In this document: in pieces, positions 20,488 to 30,804 of the stretch
Layout: each line of letters begins with the position of its first letter
Position numbering within the stretch: the first letter of the stretch is position 1
Source: Epithemia pelagica
Lineage: Eukaryota > Bacillariophyta > Bacillariophyceae > Surirellales > Surirellaceae
Length of the DNA stretch: 64,000 bases
Direction: 5' to 3'
Assembly (NCBI GenBank): GCA_946965045.2
Contig: OX337235.1
Location: 3,605,928-3,669,927, forward strand
Notes under the pieces: generated by a model
Told to the model about the DNA's origin: nothing
Databases searched by the model: none
What the model saw: only the letters and a program-made list of their open reading frames with translations
Made by a program: the position numbers and the translations under genes

Positions 20488-23376
20488 TCAATTGTTGTTG
20501 ACGTTGGCGTACGCGGAGCGGTAAAACTCGTCCATCGCCGCTTTCTTGTCATGCTTGCTGGGATCGTCATGGAGGAATTTACACTTCTTCCCTTTCTTGC
20601 AAATCCCTTTGGTGAAAAGAATATTGCAGAAATGTTGTTTCTTGTTGTTCTTTTCGACGAATGGGATGTTTGTGAGAACGCTTGGGGGAAAGACACGCAT
20701 ATAATTCGCATTCTCGGGAAGCCGCCAATTGGAAGGAGAATCGAAAGTGATGGGGGTCTTGGTGGTCTCAGAATTCGACGAGGAAGAATTTTGTTGTCGC
20801 TTGGAGCTCGGGGAATCGTCATCAAAGCCACCGGATCGTTTCTTCTGGGAATTCTTCTGTTGGTTTGCCTGGAATTTGGCTTGGAGAGCTGGAGGAAGAA
20901 AGACTAAGGTCGAACCAGTCTTGAAGGTGAAAAGAATCCAATTCACTCGCTCTTCAAAGTCCCGGAATCCCACGTCTCCAATGGATGATGCACTCGAAAG
21001 GGTAGAGACGAATTCTTGGACGGCCTCGTCGATGGCAAACAGAAATTGGCCGAAATAAAAATCGTTGCCAGAGCTTTGTTGTTTGGCCATGATCTTGGTG
21101 CGAAACTGATGATAAAAGTTCAAGACTTTGAGGATCTGGTTCGCAATTGCTGAAGAGGCACCGCAAAGTCCTTTTGCACAAGCCCAAAAGGAACGAAGTT
21201 GTTTTTCGAATTCATCGGCGGTTCTTGGGAAGAACAAGTTGTGGTCCGAGTAAAGTTGCTGCATCTCCTTTGACTGCTTCATGTCATTGAGATGACATAA
21301 GGAAGCGTCGTGGATTTGCTGGCGAATATTCTTGTCCAAGGTGTTGTTTGAATCTAGCCCCGGAATTGCGTACGGGTCGAATGAAAAGGGGCTGAAACCA
21401 CCAGGACAAGCCTCCGATTTCCAACGCAATCCAAGTCGTTGGATCACAGTGCATTGGCCGAAAAGGATTGTGCACGCATTGTCGGATGGGTCGAACACTT
21501 CTGCAAGGAAAGACTCAAAGAATGTCGCTGAATTCTTTGACTTCCAAACAATCTTGATGATCGGAGACAGTTCGTCCGGGAGAGATGTTGCCTTTGGGGT
21601 AATCCATCCCAGACGTAATTGTTTTTGGGCATTCAAGGGCATGTCCCTAAACATGCTCTTGGACTCTGGAGCAGTGATATTGTCCTCATTTCCACTCTTC
21701 TTGGAAGTAACTTCTTTGATGCGTTTTGAGAGCAAGAACATTTCGGGAGAGACGAAATGAACGTTGCCTTCATCGTCCAACATGCGAACGCCGCCTTGAG
21801 GAGAAGAACGGTCCCGCAATTGTGAAGAGTCTGGAAGAGGCAAACAATCAACCGGTGATGGTGACCGAAAGCGCACACTTGAGGAGGACCGACGAAGGGA
21901 TGGGCGTCGAGGGACAGAGGACTGTTCTTGTGGGTGCGAATCGTTTTTGGGAAAGATTCGAGAACGACGATCCAACAATGTAGTATTCGCTTTCTGTGGG
22001 TCTGCAGGGATGGATGGGAAGACGGACTGCAGCTTGGGATTCTTCGGACGATGGAGAACAATCCACAAAAAACGAATGATTGGTTCCTGAATCTGGAGAA
22101 GAGGGTAATCGATCGGCATACCGAACTTCTTGGACTCTGGGGACAGATCTCTGGAGGCTTCCCACCAGTGAAACAAAGCCACTTTATACAATCCACTTGC
22201 AATATCTTCGAATGACACGGTAATGTCTTGGCTCGAACGGTCAGTATTGTGGAGCATCAGACCAGACAAGCATGGAGGAAGAAGACACAAACTTGAGCAT
22301 AGAAATTCACGGTCAGACTTCGAGCCAGTGTCGGAGGAGGAAGCTACGGTGAAGGTCTTGAACTTGGAGGGATCAAATGAGAGATGGGGAACGGACGAAG
22401 AATCGGAGAAATCGTCGATCTCAACAACACAATGTTCAAGGATCTCGGCAAAGGTCGGAACATTAGGGAAAACATGTTCGGACAACAAAAGGGGAATGTC
22501 GTCACTGTCGATCTGAAAGGGCGGAGACTCGAATGAGATTCGGTCAAGACCATAGAATGTCGCTTGAGGATCCACGAACGTTCCACAATCTGCAGGGCAG
22601 CAGATGTTGTGGAAGAGGAAGGGGCGTCCATTGCGAGACAAACCAAGGAATGCCAGTGGGTGGCTCTTCATCTTCGAGGTCAGCCAAACATGGAGACCGT
22701 CGGAGGAGGATAGACGATTAAAGCTGGAGCACACCTGCGACCACAAGGTAGGGTCCCGAGAAAGAGCGACGTGAAATGGCTGGAGAAAAGAGTCGCACCA
22801 GTCGATCGGGTCGACTTTTGTCAACTTTGAGAAGATATGTTCCAAGGATTTGTCTCCAAGCGAATGGAAGTCCTGCGTAAAGTAGAACTCATGGCGGTAG
22901 GCGCCTGCACGGAGAGAGGACGACGGGTTGTCGTTGTCGACGTTGTCACCATCCTTGTCGTCGACAAGGATGAAATCATCCATATCAAGGGCACTTGGAG
23001 GAGCATCTTCATCGGAGCGGGATGTGGAAGACTTGCAAACCGGAGGAGGCGGAGCCTTAAGCTTCTTGTTGTCAGACTTGGACAGGAACTTGGACTTGGA
23101 GGAGGCAACAGCATCCAAGAAGGCTTGTTCTTGGAGGTCAGCGTCAGAATCCACCGAAGAGTCATCAGCTTTAGTATGGTGATCCTTGAGGGAAGACTTG
23201 TCGGAGGCGGAAGGCTTGCGATCGCCATTCGAATCATCGGGTTGGGAGACAACCGCCGCCGCCGCGGGAGCAGACGAAGAAGGAGAAGGGGGATCAGATC
23301 CTTTCGTCGACGTCGGCGTCTTACCAAAGAGATCCTCAAGGAAAGGGTTGGAACCGGTAAAAGTCATGATGAACAA
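20488..23376 (-). CDS. DIRS-type gag-like protein with CCCH zinc finger
   Basis: 962 codons. The first ATG codes MFIMTFTGSNPF and a second in-frame Met follows three codons later. The N-terminal 170 residues are Ser/Pro/Asp-rich and probably disordered. The middle is globular with no recognised motif. Near the C-terminus a CCCH zinc finger (C-x8-C-x5-C-x3-H: CNILFTKGICKKGKKCKFLH) fits RNA binding by a nucleocapsid-like protein. The frame ends AAT TGA CGC and pol continues in the same frame. It lies between the right terminal repeat and pol, as gag does in DIRS elements. Confidence 0.8.
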   Translation of the reverse strand: MFIMTFTGSNPFLEDLFGKTPTSTKGSDPPSPSSSAPAAAAVVSQPDDSNGDRKPSASDKSSLKDHHTKADDSSVDSDADLQEQAFLDAVASSKSKFLSKSDNKKLKAPPPPVCKSSTSRSDEDAPPSALDMDDFILVDDKDGDNVDNDNPSSSLRAGAYRHEFYFTQDFHSLGDKSLEHIFSKLTKVDPIDWCDSFLQPFHVALSRDPTLWSQVCSSFNRLSSSDGLHVWLTSKMKSHPLAFLGLSRNGRPFLFHNICCPADCGTFVDPQATFYGLDRISFESPPFQIDSDDIPLLLSEHVFPNVPTFAEILEHCVVEIDDFSDSSSVPHLSFDPSKFKTFTVASSSDTGSKSDREFLCSSLCLLPPCLSGLMLHNTDRSSQDITVSFEDIASGLYKVALFHWWEASRDLSPESKKFGMPIDYPLLQIQEPIIRFLWIVLHRPKNPKLQSVFPSIPADPQKANTTLLDRRSRIFPKNDSHPQEQSSVPRRPSLRRSSSSVRFRSPSPVDCLPLPDSSQLRDRSSPQGGVRMLDDEGNVHFVSPEMFLLSKRIKEVTSKKSGNEDNITAPESKSMFRDMPLNAQKQLRLGWITPKATSLPDELSPIIKIVWKSKNSATFFESFLAEVFDPSDNACTILFGQCTVIQRLGLRWKSEACPGGFSPFSFDPYAIPGLDSNNTLDKNIRQQIHDASLCHLNDMKQSKEMQQLYSDHNLFFPRTADEFEKQLRSFWACAKGLCGASSAIANQILKVLNFYHQFRTKIMAKQQSSGNDFYFGQFLFAIDEAVQEFVSTLSSASSIGDVGFRDFEERVNWILFTFKTGSTLVFLPPALQAKFQANQQKNSQKKRSGGFDDDSPSSKRQQNSSSSNSETTKTPITFDSPSNWRLPENANYMRVFPPSVLTNIPFVEKNNKKQHFCNILFTKGICKKGKKCKFLHDDPSKHDKKAAMDEFYRSAYANVNNN

Positions 23377-23388
23377 GGTAAACTCAGA

Positions 23389-23504
23389 AGATTAGCTAAC
23401 TAGAATCGTTGCGATCTCGAACTTGTCTCGTAGTCGTTGCAAAGATGCTGAACCCAAGAAGAGTGGGCTCTTCTCACGCTTCAACGACTCTGCATCAGGG
23501 TCAT
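23389..23504. repeat. DIRS-associated direct repeat, right copy
   Basis: Matches 15887-16002 in the same orientation. It lies between the gag start and the 5' terminal repeat and would be transcribed as leader sequence. Confidence 0.9.
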
Positions 23505-23635
23505 CCTAAAACTTCCGATTGTGGGAATCAAATCGGATGCTCGCCTCGCGTCGAGGGGGCGGAGCAGTCGCACCCCTGTTGTCGGTCGCGGAGTCTGGCC
23601 AGCATCGGCCACGTCACTCCACCCAGTACAGACAC
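23502..23635. repeat. DIRS-like inverted terminal repeat, 5' side
   Basis: 134 bp from CATCCTAAAACTTCCGATT to CCACCCAGTACAGACAC, inverted relative to 16158-16291 and of equal length. Unique sequence follows. Confidence 0.9.
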
Positions 23636-25373
23636 GTTCCATCGTCACCAGGGATATTTGAAAAATCCACTTTTCGAGAAATCAAGCTTGAAAGTTTTGC
23701 GCGGTATGCGCGCGATATACCCCTATTGTCATTCACGTGCGCGACTGCAGTACCGTTTTTACGTACCTTTTAGCACATCTCACATTAGGGTTTTGAATAC
23801 TTAAATTTTGCCGGCCATACTTTAGTCCAATATTTCAAAGTGTATATCTTAATTTGGCGAGGCATATATTGAACCAATCGAGAGAGCATTCAAAGACGAG
23901 TTGATCTATGTAACGAACTCAAATTGGGACCCCTCTGAAATATCCGTGCCCACAATGGAAACAGTCTTAGATGTTTAGAGGTGGGGCAACTACAGCAATC
24001 ACTCGTTGCAAATCGAAACCTTTGGAAGGGTGATAGCTGCAGCATACACTACACCCAATCCACTGAATGTTTACTCTCGAACGCTACGACATTCAATCGA
24101 CAACTGCGTCGGGGCTGTTCGGTGCGTGAACAAGGGTGTCGGTGCGTCAAGAAACCCCAAAACTGAGGGGAGCCTTGTTCAAAAATTCAAATCCTGGTTC
24201 CACACAAACGACGAACGAGTCACCATCCAGGACAATGGCAAAGATGCCCAACGCCACAGTATTCAATTGATCCATCCAAAGTGTTTGACCATGATTACTA
24301 CTCTTTCCACAGGGACTACGCTTGGCAAAAGTTTGTCAATGCCTCGATCCTCGATTGGAAAAAGAAAACAACACACAGGAAAGAACCTTGGATCCGTTCT
24401 TCCTCTCTCAGGATGGTGACAGTCCAATAGGGGGCAAGCAAAAGATACCTTTTGTAGTGGGGGTGATCGTGCCATCGCCCCCCATTTTTATAGGACGACG
24501 GACCGACCGAAAAGATACCCGTGTCGTTTTCGTGTCGTAGCGAACGTGCGTATGTGGATCCACCATCTACAATCTGCACCCAAAGTTCGGGCAGCAGCTG
24601 GGCTCTTTCGCAAGTGCCGAACCGTCCAATAAATGAGAACTGGCGTTGGGGGAAGGCACTACAAAAGTATTCGCAAAGTGTGACGGAGGGCAATGATAAA
24701 TTTTGTAGTGGCAAACGCTTGGTGAATACGGCTCTACGTAGGTTCTACGCAGGTTTCAACGGGAAACGGGAAGTCGCTCTGGGGGACTGGGGTGTACTGT
24801 TTGGTGTACATAGGATGAAAAGGATACAATACTCCTACCTGGTACGCGTAGTATCATAAATCGAGTCCCATATCCAGAGGTAATTCCAGTTCTAGGCTTA
24901 TAAAATATTGTAAATAGCCTTTGTCCCTTTTTGAATTGCCCATTCTGGACGTCGAGCTGGAGGGCTATTAGGGAATCTCGGATCATCTCGTCGACATGGA
25001 AGGAGGTTCTCGTCCAGGCATGGACAAACACTCGAGATTCCAATCTCTAGAGATCTCGACTAGATTCATTTTGAAATAGTTTATTTATAATTGACCCACA
25101 CGAACTGGGGCTTTTACGCTCCATCGGACCGACACTTTTCCGGCGTGGATCGAGCCGTTTTCCAAAGATTCAGAGGGCTTGAATTCGATGGAATATCACG
25201 GAAGTTTGTGGCTGTAAAGGTGTTGGACCTTTGATGAAGATCCAGTGGACGAATCTTTGAAATCCATCGTGGGTACTATCGACTCAATTGTACAGCGTCT
25301 CTTCGACATCGCGGTGTCGGTCCAGTACCAGAGTCTACGTGATTTCTACGTACCATCTGGGTCGGAACTGTGG
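23636..25373. other. intergenic region with possible decayed coding fragments
   Basis: No intact gene. Two stretches read like old exons: 23865-23979 (IEPIERAFKDELIYVTNS..., then stop) and about 24280-24430 (VFDHDYYSFHRDYAWQKF..., then stop). They are in unlinked frames and have no recognised family. Treat the whole as non-coding. Confidence 0.35.
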
Positions 25374-25399
25374 GTTGCTACGGAGCGCTCCGTAGCAAC
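25374..25399. promoter_or_regulatory. perfect 26-bp palindrome upstream of Na/Pi copy 3
   Basis: Half-site GTTGCTACGGAGC followed directly by its reverse complement with no spacer. It lies 174 bp before the predicted ATG of the Na/Pi cotransporter at 25573. It could be a binding site for a dimeric regulator (phosphate response is an obvious guess) or a chance hairpin. It was not seen next to the other copies. Confidence 0.45.
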
Positions 25400-25572
25400 A
25401 AACTGCTGGTGTTTCCGCGTCGGTTGCGTCTTTGACTGCACAGTTTCGGCACTTTTTTCGTTCTCTCTTCTCGGAGCTCATAATTCCTCTGTTGGTCCAG
25501 TTGGCAACCACCACACCGACATTCCAGAGACCTCTTTTGTTTGTTGGATACCATCCCCCAAACTCAAACACC

Positions 25573-27602
25573 ATGGTACGTTCCCTTGTGGTTGTTGTTG
25601 TCGTTGGATGGTTGGAACGAGGTTCACCGACGGGCGGAGATGGAACCGTGGAAGGAGCGAGCGTTGGTGTGACCAGCGTGACCATTGGATGAAATCTTTT
25701 TGGAGGGGAACGGATACCATGATGATGGATGGAGTGATTGATACCATTGATTCGATTCATGAAACCTCACCATTGTGTCCTTTTGTATCTACTCCCTATT
25801 AGGCTGACGAAGATCAACACAACTACGAAGACCCGGTCGATGACGATGACGCCCTCAAGCCAGAAGAACACGAGATTCGGACCCGCAAGGATCGTGTCAC
25901 TGGATCGGTTCATTTCGGAGACACGGACTTTGATGTCGATGACGAATTTGGTGATGCCACGTGGGAAGAAGTCTGCCGTACCTGCTGCTGCCACACTCCT
26001 CAAGAATGGGGGTTGATCTCTGTTGGAATCATTGGCGTGGCTCTCTTGCTCTACTTTTTCTTGTTTGGGTTGGACTTGTTGGGAACCGGTGCCAAGGTCA
26101 TGTCGGGATGTCGTGCCGGAGAATTGTTTGGTGACGATACCAACCCCATTGCTGGTCTCATGATTGGTATCTTGGCTACCGTCTTGCTCCAATCGTCCTC
26201 CACCACCACCTCCATTATTGTGTCCCTCGTTGGTGATGCCATTTCCGTCCAACAAGGTATCTACATGGTCATGGGAGCCAACATTGGTACGTCCGTCACC
26301 AACACCATTGTGGCCATGGGTCAAATGGGAGATGGAGACCAACTCGAACGTGCCTTTGCCGGTGCCACGGTCCATGACATGTTCAATTTCATGTCCGTCG
26401 CCATTCTCTTGCCCGTCGAAGTCATTACGGGATATTTGGATGCCTTGACTGGTGCCATGGTTAAGAATGCCGAAGTCAAGGATGGCGAAAAATGGGAAGG
26501 ACCCGTCAAGAAGATTGTTTCCCCCTTGGGTAAGCGTGTGATCATTGCCAACAAGAAGGTTACCAAGGCCATTGCCAATGGTGAAAAGGAATGTGACGAC
26601 TTTTACCCCAACGAATGTGAAGGTACCCCCACCTACAAGTCTTGCGGCAAGAAGTTTGGTTTGATTGCCTGTGACAAGGACCACAACTTTTGTCCCGCCT
26701 TTTTCTCCGAAGAAGCCTCCGCCAAGGATGACAAGGTTTCCGGTGGTGTCGTGTTCTTTATCGCCATTCTCATCTTGTTTACTTGCTTGTTGGGTATTGT
26801 CGCCATTTTGCAAAAGATGTTGCTCGGCATGTCCACTCGTATTGTCTACAAGGCCACGGATGTGAATGGATACGTTGCCATTGCGATTGGGGCTGGTATT
26901 ACCATGCTTGTGCAGTCTTCCTCCATTACCACTTCGACTTTGACACCCTTGGTTGGTATGGGAGCCCTTCGTTTGGAACAAATGTACCCCTTGACCTTGG
27001 GTGCCAATATTGGAACCACCTTGACCGGCATTACGGCTGCTATGGTGGCCGATACGATTGACGCGTTGCAAGTGGCCTTGGCGCACTTGTTTTTCAACAT
27101 TTCCGGTATCTGCATCTTTTACCCCGTCCCGTTTATGCGTCAGTTGCCCCTGTTTGCCGCGCGCCGTTTGGGTCGTGCCACTCGTTTGTGGCGTGGATTC
27201 CCCTTGGTATACATTTTCGTCATGTTTGTCATTGTGCCCCTCTTCTTTTTGGGACTTTCGGCGCTCTTTGAAGAAGATACCAAGGGCTTCAAGGTCTTGG
27301 GTAGTTTCTTGGTGATTGTCCTCGTCTTGATCTTGGCCTACTTGACCTATTGGTGCTTGTACATGGACGGACGCGAAAAGTGCACCAGCTGCATGATGGC
27401 CCGCGAACGCAAGCGTGTGGCCATGAAGGAATTGCCAGACGATATGGATTACCTCAAGGCTCGTGTCGCAGCCTTGACGGAACACACTGGATTGGTTGTG
27501 GAAGACGAGGATGATGACGAAGACGAAGATGTTGCCGTTGAAGCCGAAGAAGATGAACCCATGATGGACAAGCAAGAGGATGACGATGAAGTCAATGCTT
27601 AG
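25573..27602 (+). CDS. SLC34-type Na+/phosphate cotransporter, copy 3
   Basis: Exon 1 is the ATG alone (25573-25575), then a 227-bp intron starting GTACGT and ending CTATTAG; exon 2 is 25803-27602. The 600-aa product begins MADEDQHNYEDP. QSSSTTTS lies near residue 131 and QSSSITTS near 372, the paired signature of type II Na/Pi cotransporters. The Cys-rich loop CDDFYPNECEGTPTYKSC lies between. The C-terminus has ELPDDMDYLKARVAALTEH and a run of Asp/Glu. It is very close to copy 2 (13251-15215, opposite strand) and its 3' end was copied again to 49889-50438. Likely a plasma-membrane phosphate importer. Confidence 0.9.
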
Positions 27603-28287
27603 ATCTATCATCATCATCTATACGACCGGAAGGAGTGTGTAACGCATGGTTGATCACGTTCCCACACAAGCTCGCGAGTTTGTGCAGAACGGTTCGATCC
27701 CATGCGCCCCTGTGTATGTAACTCTCATGAATTAACTTATCTAGTAGGAAGAATTCTTACCCACAACGTAGTACTTGTACCATTCTTACTGTTCCACACT
27801 TTGTTAGGGGTATAGAGAATGAATCTACAAATTCAAGACATGGGCTATATGAATCGGACACTCCTTTGGTCTCTTCTGGTTCTTTGTTGTGTGTGTGTGC
27901 GCGTTGTCTCGACTCTTGTCGGGATGTTTCAATGTTGGTTCCACCACCACGTTTGCCATTATGGCATTCCATTGCCATCATCCAATATGGTTTTGTAGGA
28001 TATATGGTTCGAAGAGAGAATTGTAGCAATGTCTTTGGTAGCGGGAGAATGGGACAGGCCCCTCTCATTCATTCGCAATCCTCAATGATTCCATGACAAC
28101 ACCCTATTATCTTGCAACAGTATCATTCTACTTTAGAGTAGCCATTCACTATGAAACGCCAACACAAGTCCGCGGTTCGAGAACGAAACGTCTAGCTTTC
28201 ATCCTTCCCTTTATCACCATGGCATCTATTTGCCCGAGCTCGTTTACAAGCTACTGTCGAGATCCAGCAGGGCCGTCCATTAGCATT
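27603..28287. repeat. 3' flank shared by Na/Pi and kelch genes
   Basis: Convergent 3' regions of the Na/Pi gene (plus) and kelch gene 1 (minus). It is matched at 50439-51155 in the same orientation, and part (27990-28090) is matched in reverse at 61840-61915 behind kelch gene 7. No coding region is supported. Confidence 0.7.
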
Positions 28288-29454
28288 TCACATACGACCC
28301 GTTCCATTGGCGTCTTGGGCACCTGATCCTTCCTGAGAATGAAAGCAACCTTTCGGATGCTGCTCACAGAGTCGACGAAAACACCACGAATTCTTGTCCA
28401 TTAGTGGTAATGTCGAACAGGAAGGATTGTCCCATCCACCAATCACGGCAACTTGATTGGCAACAGTCACCATACTGCCGTATCCATAAAAATTTCCGAG
28501 TTGTGGGAGATTCCACACGCGGTTTCTATCCGTATCCAAGACTTCCATAGTTCGACGCGATCCTCCAGTCACTACCAGACAAGATCCCACGGCAACCACT
28601 GCACAAGACCTTCGTGCATTGGAAAGTACCAAATCAGGGCAAGTGGTCCATGCGGACGAGAAGGAAATGTCTGTAGAAGCAGTCTCAGGCTTTGCAAATT
28701 CCAAATACTCAAGCGAACAATGTCGCTGGTCGTCGTTTTGGCCTCCAACGACAAAGATGCGGTGGCCAACGACCGCACTGGCACCATATAATCGAGGAAC
28801 GTCCATGCTTGGTCCCATAGTGACAGTGTGGTTGCTGACATCAATAATATCCACCGACGATAACTTTTGCCCGAACGAAAAGTTTCCCATCCTGTCGTAG
28901 GTGCCACCCATTACCACAATGTATCGATTGTTCACCGCAACAGCACAGCATGCATATCGATGGTCTGACAATCGAAGGTTCAATGGTGTCCACTGAGTCT
29001 TTTTTGAATTGCTGGTTGTCATAGATGATTGTAGTAAATCGTTGGTATCAATCCGCTCTATGCTATCCAAAGGTGCTCCATCGTAGCCCCCCACCACGTA
29101 AATGCCGCCATCGCACACAACCGCAGCATGTCCATGACGTTTCCTGTTCATGGGCGTCCCTTCTCGCCACTGTTTGTTTGGATCTGCTAGATTCAATAGA
29201 AGAACAGAATCGAACCCTCCTTGGCGTGTTCGAAATCCTCCCATCACGGTTCGAAATCCTCCCATCACGACGATGGTTTGTCCCTCGTGGTTGTGGTTGT
29301 CGCTCTTATCATCAGGATGATTCAGAACGACCGAAGCATGATTGAAGCGCCATCCGCCCTCAAGAGGAGGCCAGTCGGTTTCATCCCATTCTGCTGCCTC
29401 GTCCAAAAGGACAAGCCCCGACTGCCATGCTTGTTCCTTCAGTGTCATGCTCAT
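28288..29454 (-). CDS. kelch-repeat protein 1
   Basis: 388 aa from the family start MSMTLKEQAWQSG; an upstream in-frame ATG at 29658 would add 68 residues not shared with relatives, so 29454 was chosen. Five to six kelch blades are visible, each a hydrophobic strand ending in a GG pair and followed by a conserved aromatic: VVVMGGF, YVVGGYDG, IVVMGGTYD, FVVGGQND, LVVTGGSR, VAVIGGWD. Such proteins form a beta-propeller that binds other proteins. There is no F-box, BTB or membrane segment. The C-terminal tail (HSQEGSGAQDANGTGRM) differs from most members. Its nearest relative here is 51156-52301. Confidence 0.85.
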   Translation of the reverse strand: MSMTLKEQAWQSGLVLLDEAAEWDETDWPPLEGGWRFNHASVVLNHPDDKSDNHNHEGQTIVVMGGFRTVMGGFRTRQGGFDSVLLLNLADPNKQWREGTPMNRKRHGHAAVVCDGGIYVVGGYDGAPLDSIERIDTNDLLQSSMTTSNSKKTQWTPLNLRLSDHRYACCAVAVNNRYIVVMGGTYDRMGNFSFGQKLSSVDIIDVSNHTVTMGPSMDVPRLYGASAVVGHRIFVVGGQNDDQRHCSLEYLEFAKPETASTDISFSSAWTTCPDLVLSNARRSCAVVAVGSCLVVTGGSRRTMEVLDTDRNRVWNLPQLGNFYGYGSMVTVANQVAVIGGWDNPSCSTLPLMDKNSWCFRRLCEQHPKGCFHSQEGSGAQDANGTGRM

Positions 29455-30804
29455 GGTTCCAAACACTGACTGAATGAGAATCGACACTGTATTATTGTGA
29501 GAGGTTCGTGGGTGCTGCTTGCTTGTTGCTGCTGCTGCTCGATCGGATGGGTACGGAGTGGAAACACGACTGCCGACTTTACGAAAAAGAAGCCATATCA
29601 TGGATAGAGAAACACGATCGATTGACGGACGTGCATACGTTTCTGAATTTGGTCGCATTTCAATCGTTGATTATTGCGGGAATAGTTGACTATGATATAT
29701 TGTCAAGGTTGCCAAGGAATCGGACAAACGGATGGGAGGTGTTTTCGTTTTCTGTAGACTATATCATGAAGGACTCTCGCATCCTTGGTCAGATAGTTAG
29801 GAGTACGTGAAAACGAGTGTTTGATTTCGAAACACGCAATAAAAGATACGCCGAACTCTTGGTCAGGAGCCTCCGAACGAGAGAGAGAGAATGGGGCGTT
29901 CTGTTCGTGTTGTTCCTGCTGCTACTTTGGAGAGGAGAGACTCTCTCATTCCATTCTCAAAACAATAATTGGTATTAGTGGGCAGTGATCTTTGTGAGAC
30001 GCAGGAATTGTCGACATGGAAAGGGAGATGCACCAAAAGAATGACAACAGATTCCTGTCCTCGTGGTTTTGTGTGGAACGACGTTCTCCGACGCGACACT
30101 CAAGACGCTCTGGTGTTCCCCAGGAACAGTGTGCCAGGCACTGCGGACGAATTGTGATCTTTTGCTTGCAAAGCACAGCCCAAAACATGTCGATTGACAA
30201 AATCGACACAAAACTTCCCATGACCACTTGGGAAGTATTGGGACTGAGTAGACATAAAGACCAACCATATAGGTGACGGTGATACTGCGGGAAAGATCCT
30301 TAATAGGTGCTGACAGCTCGTCGTGGGACAAATCGAGATGATACGCGCAGTTCGATAGTCACTTGCAAGTTTTGACAATTGGTGATCAAGTGGGTATATG
30401 TGAAGAATTGGAAATCAACCGGAAGGAGAAGCGTATTCAGGCTAGATTCTGAACTTTGCGACTCCTACACTATTCCAACCCACTTGAATATCTCCTCTGA
30501 AGAGTACTAGGTCAAGGATGCGGAGACGAATAATACGGAACCATGGAGTCTCAAATGTTTTGCTTGTTTTTGCCTCATGGTATGTTCATTACGTCGAATC
30601 CTTGATAATAGCCAAGCAATGCAATCCTCCAAATCAATATAAAAGTTGGTTGGTGTGGACAAGATAACAATCGGTAAGCTCGGACTCCTCATTCAATTGG
30701 AATTTTGGTCAATGTTGCACCCCCCAATGGCATTGCTCACATAAGCACGTGGTATCGACTATTGCCCCCGCACTCACAGACCAGAGCATACCTCGTTGTC
30801 ATCC
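29455..30804. other. intergenic region with fragment of dispersed repeat
   Basis: 29640-29880 matches parts of 38390-39120 and 52580-52910 (GGGAGGTGTTTTCGTTTTCT, then ATGAAGGACTCTCGCATC). No coding region is supported in the rest; short open frames near 29960-30330 on both strands have no recognised content. The family-wide kelch 5' flank was not found upstream of kelch gene 1. Confidence 0.5.

Larger units (their letters stand above)
15505..23635 (-). mobile_element. DIRS-like tyrosine-recombinase retrotransposon with complex left end
   Basis: The core (16158-23635) has two long minus-strand reading frames, a gag-like one and an RT-RNase H-tyrosine recombinase one, bounded by 134-bp inverted terminal repeats. 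No DDE integrase or protease is seen. This domain content defines the DIRS order. To the left (15505-16157) lie direct and inverted copies of the terminal repeat and of two further segments, which may be an internal complementary region or a second element end. No target-site duplication was seen, as expected for tyrosine-recombinase elements. The element lies between two inverted Na/Pi genes. Its left border is uncertain. Confidence 0.85.
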
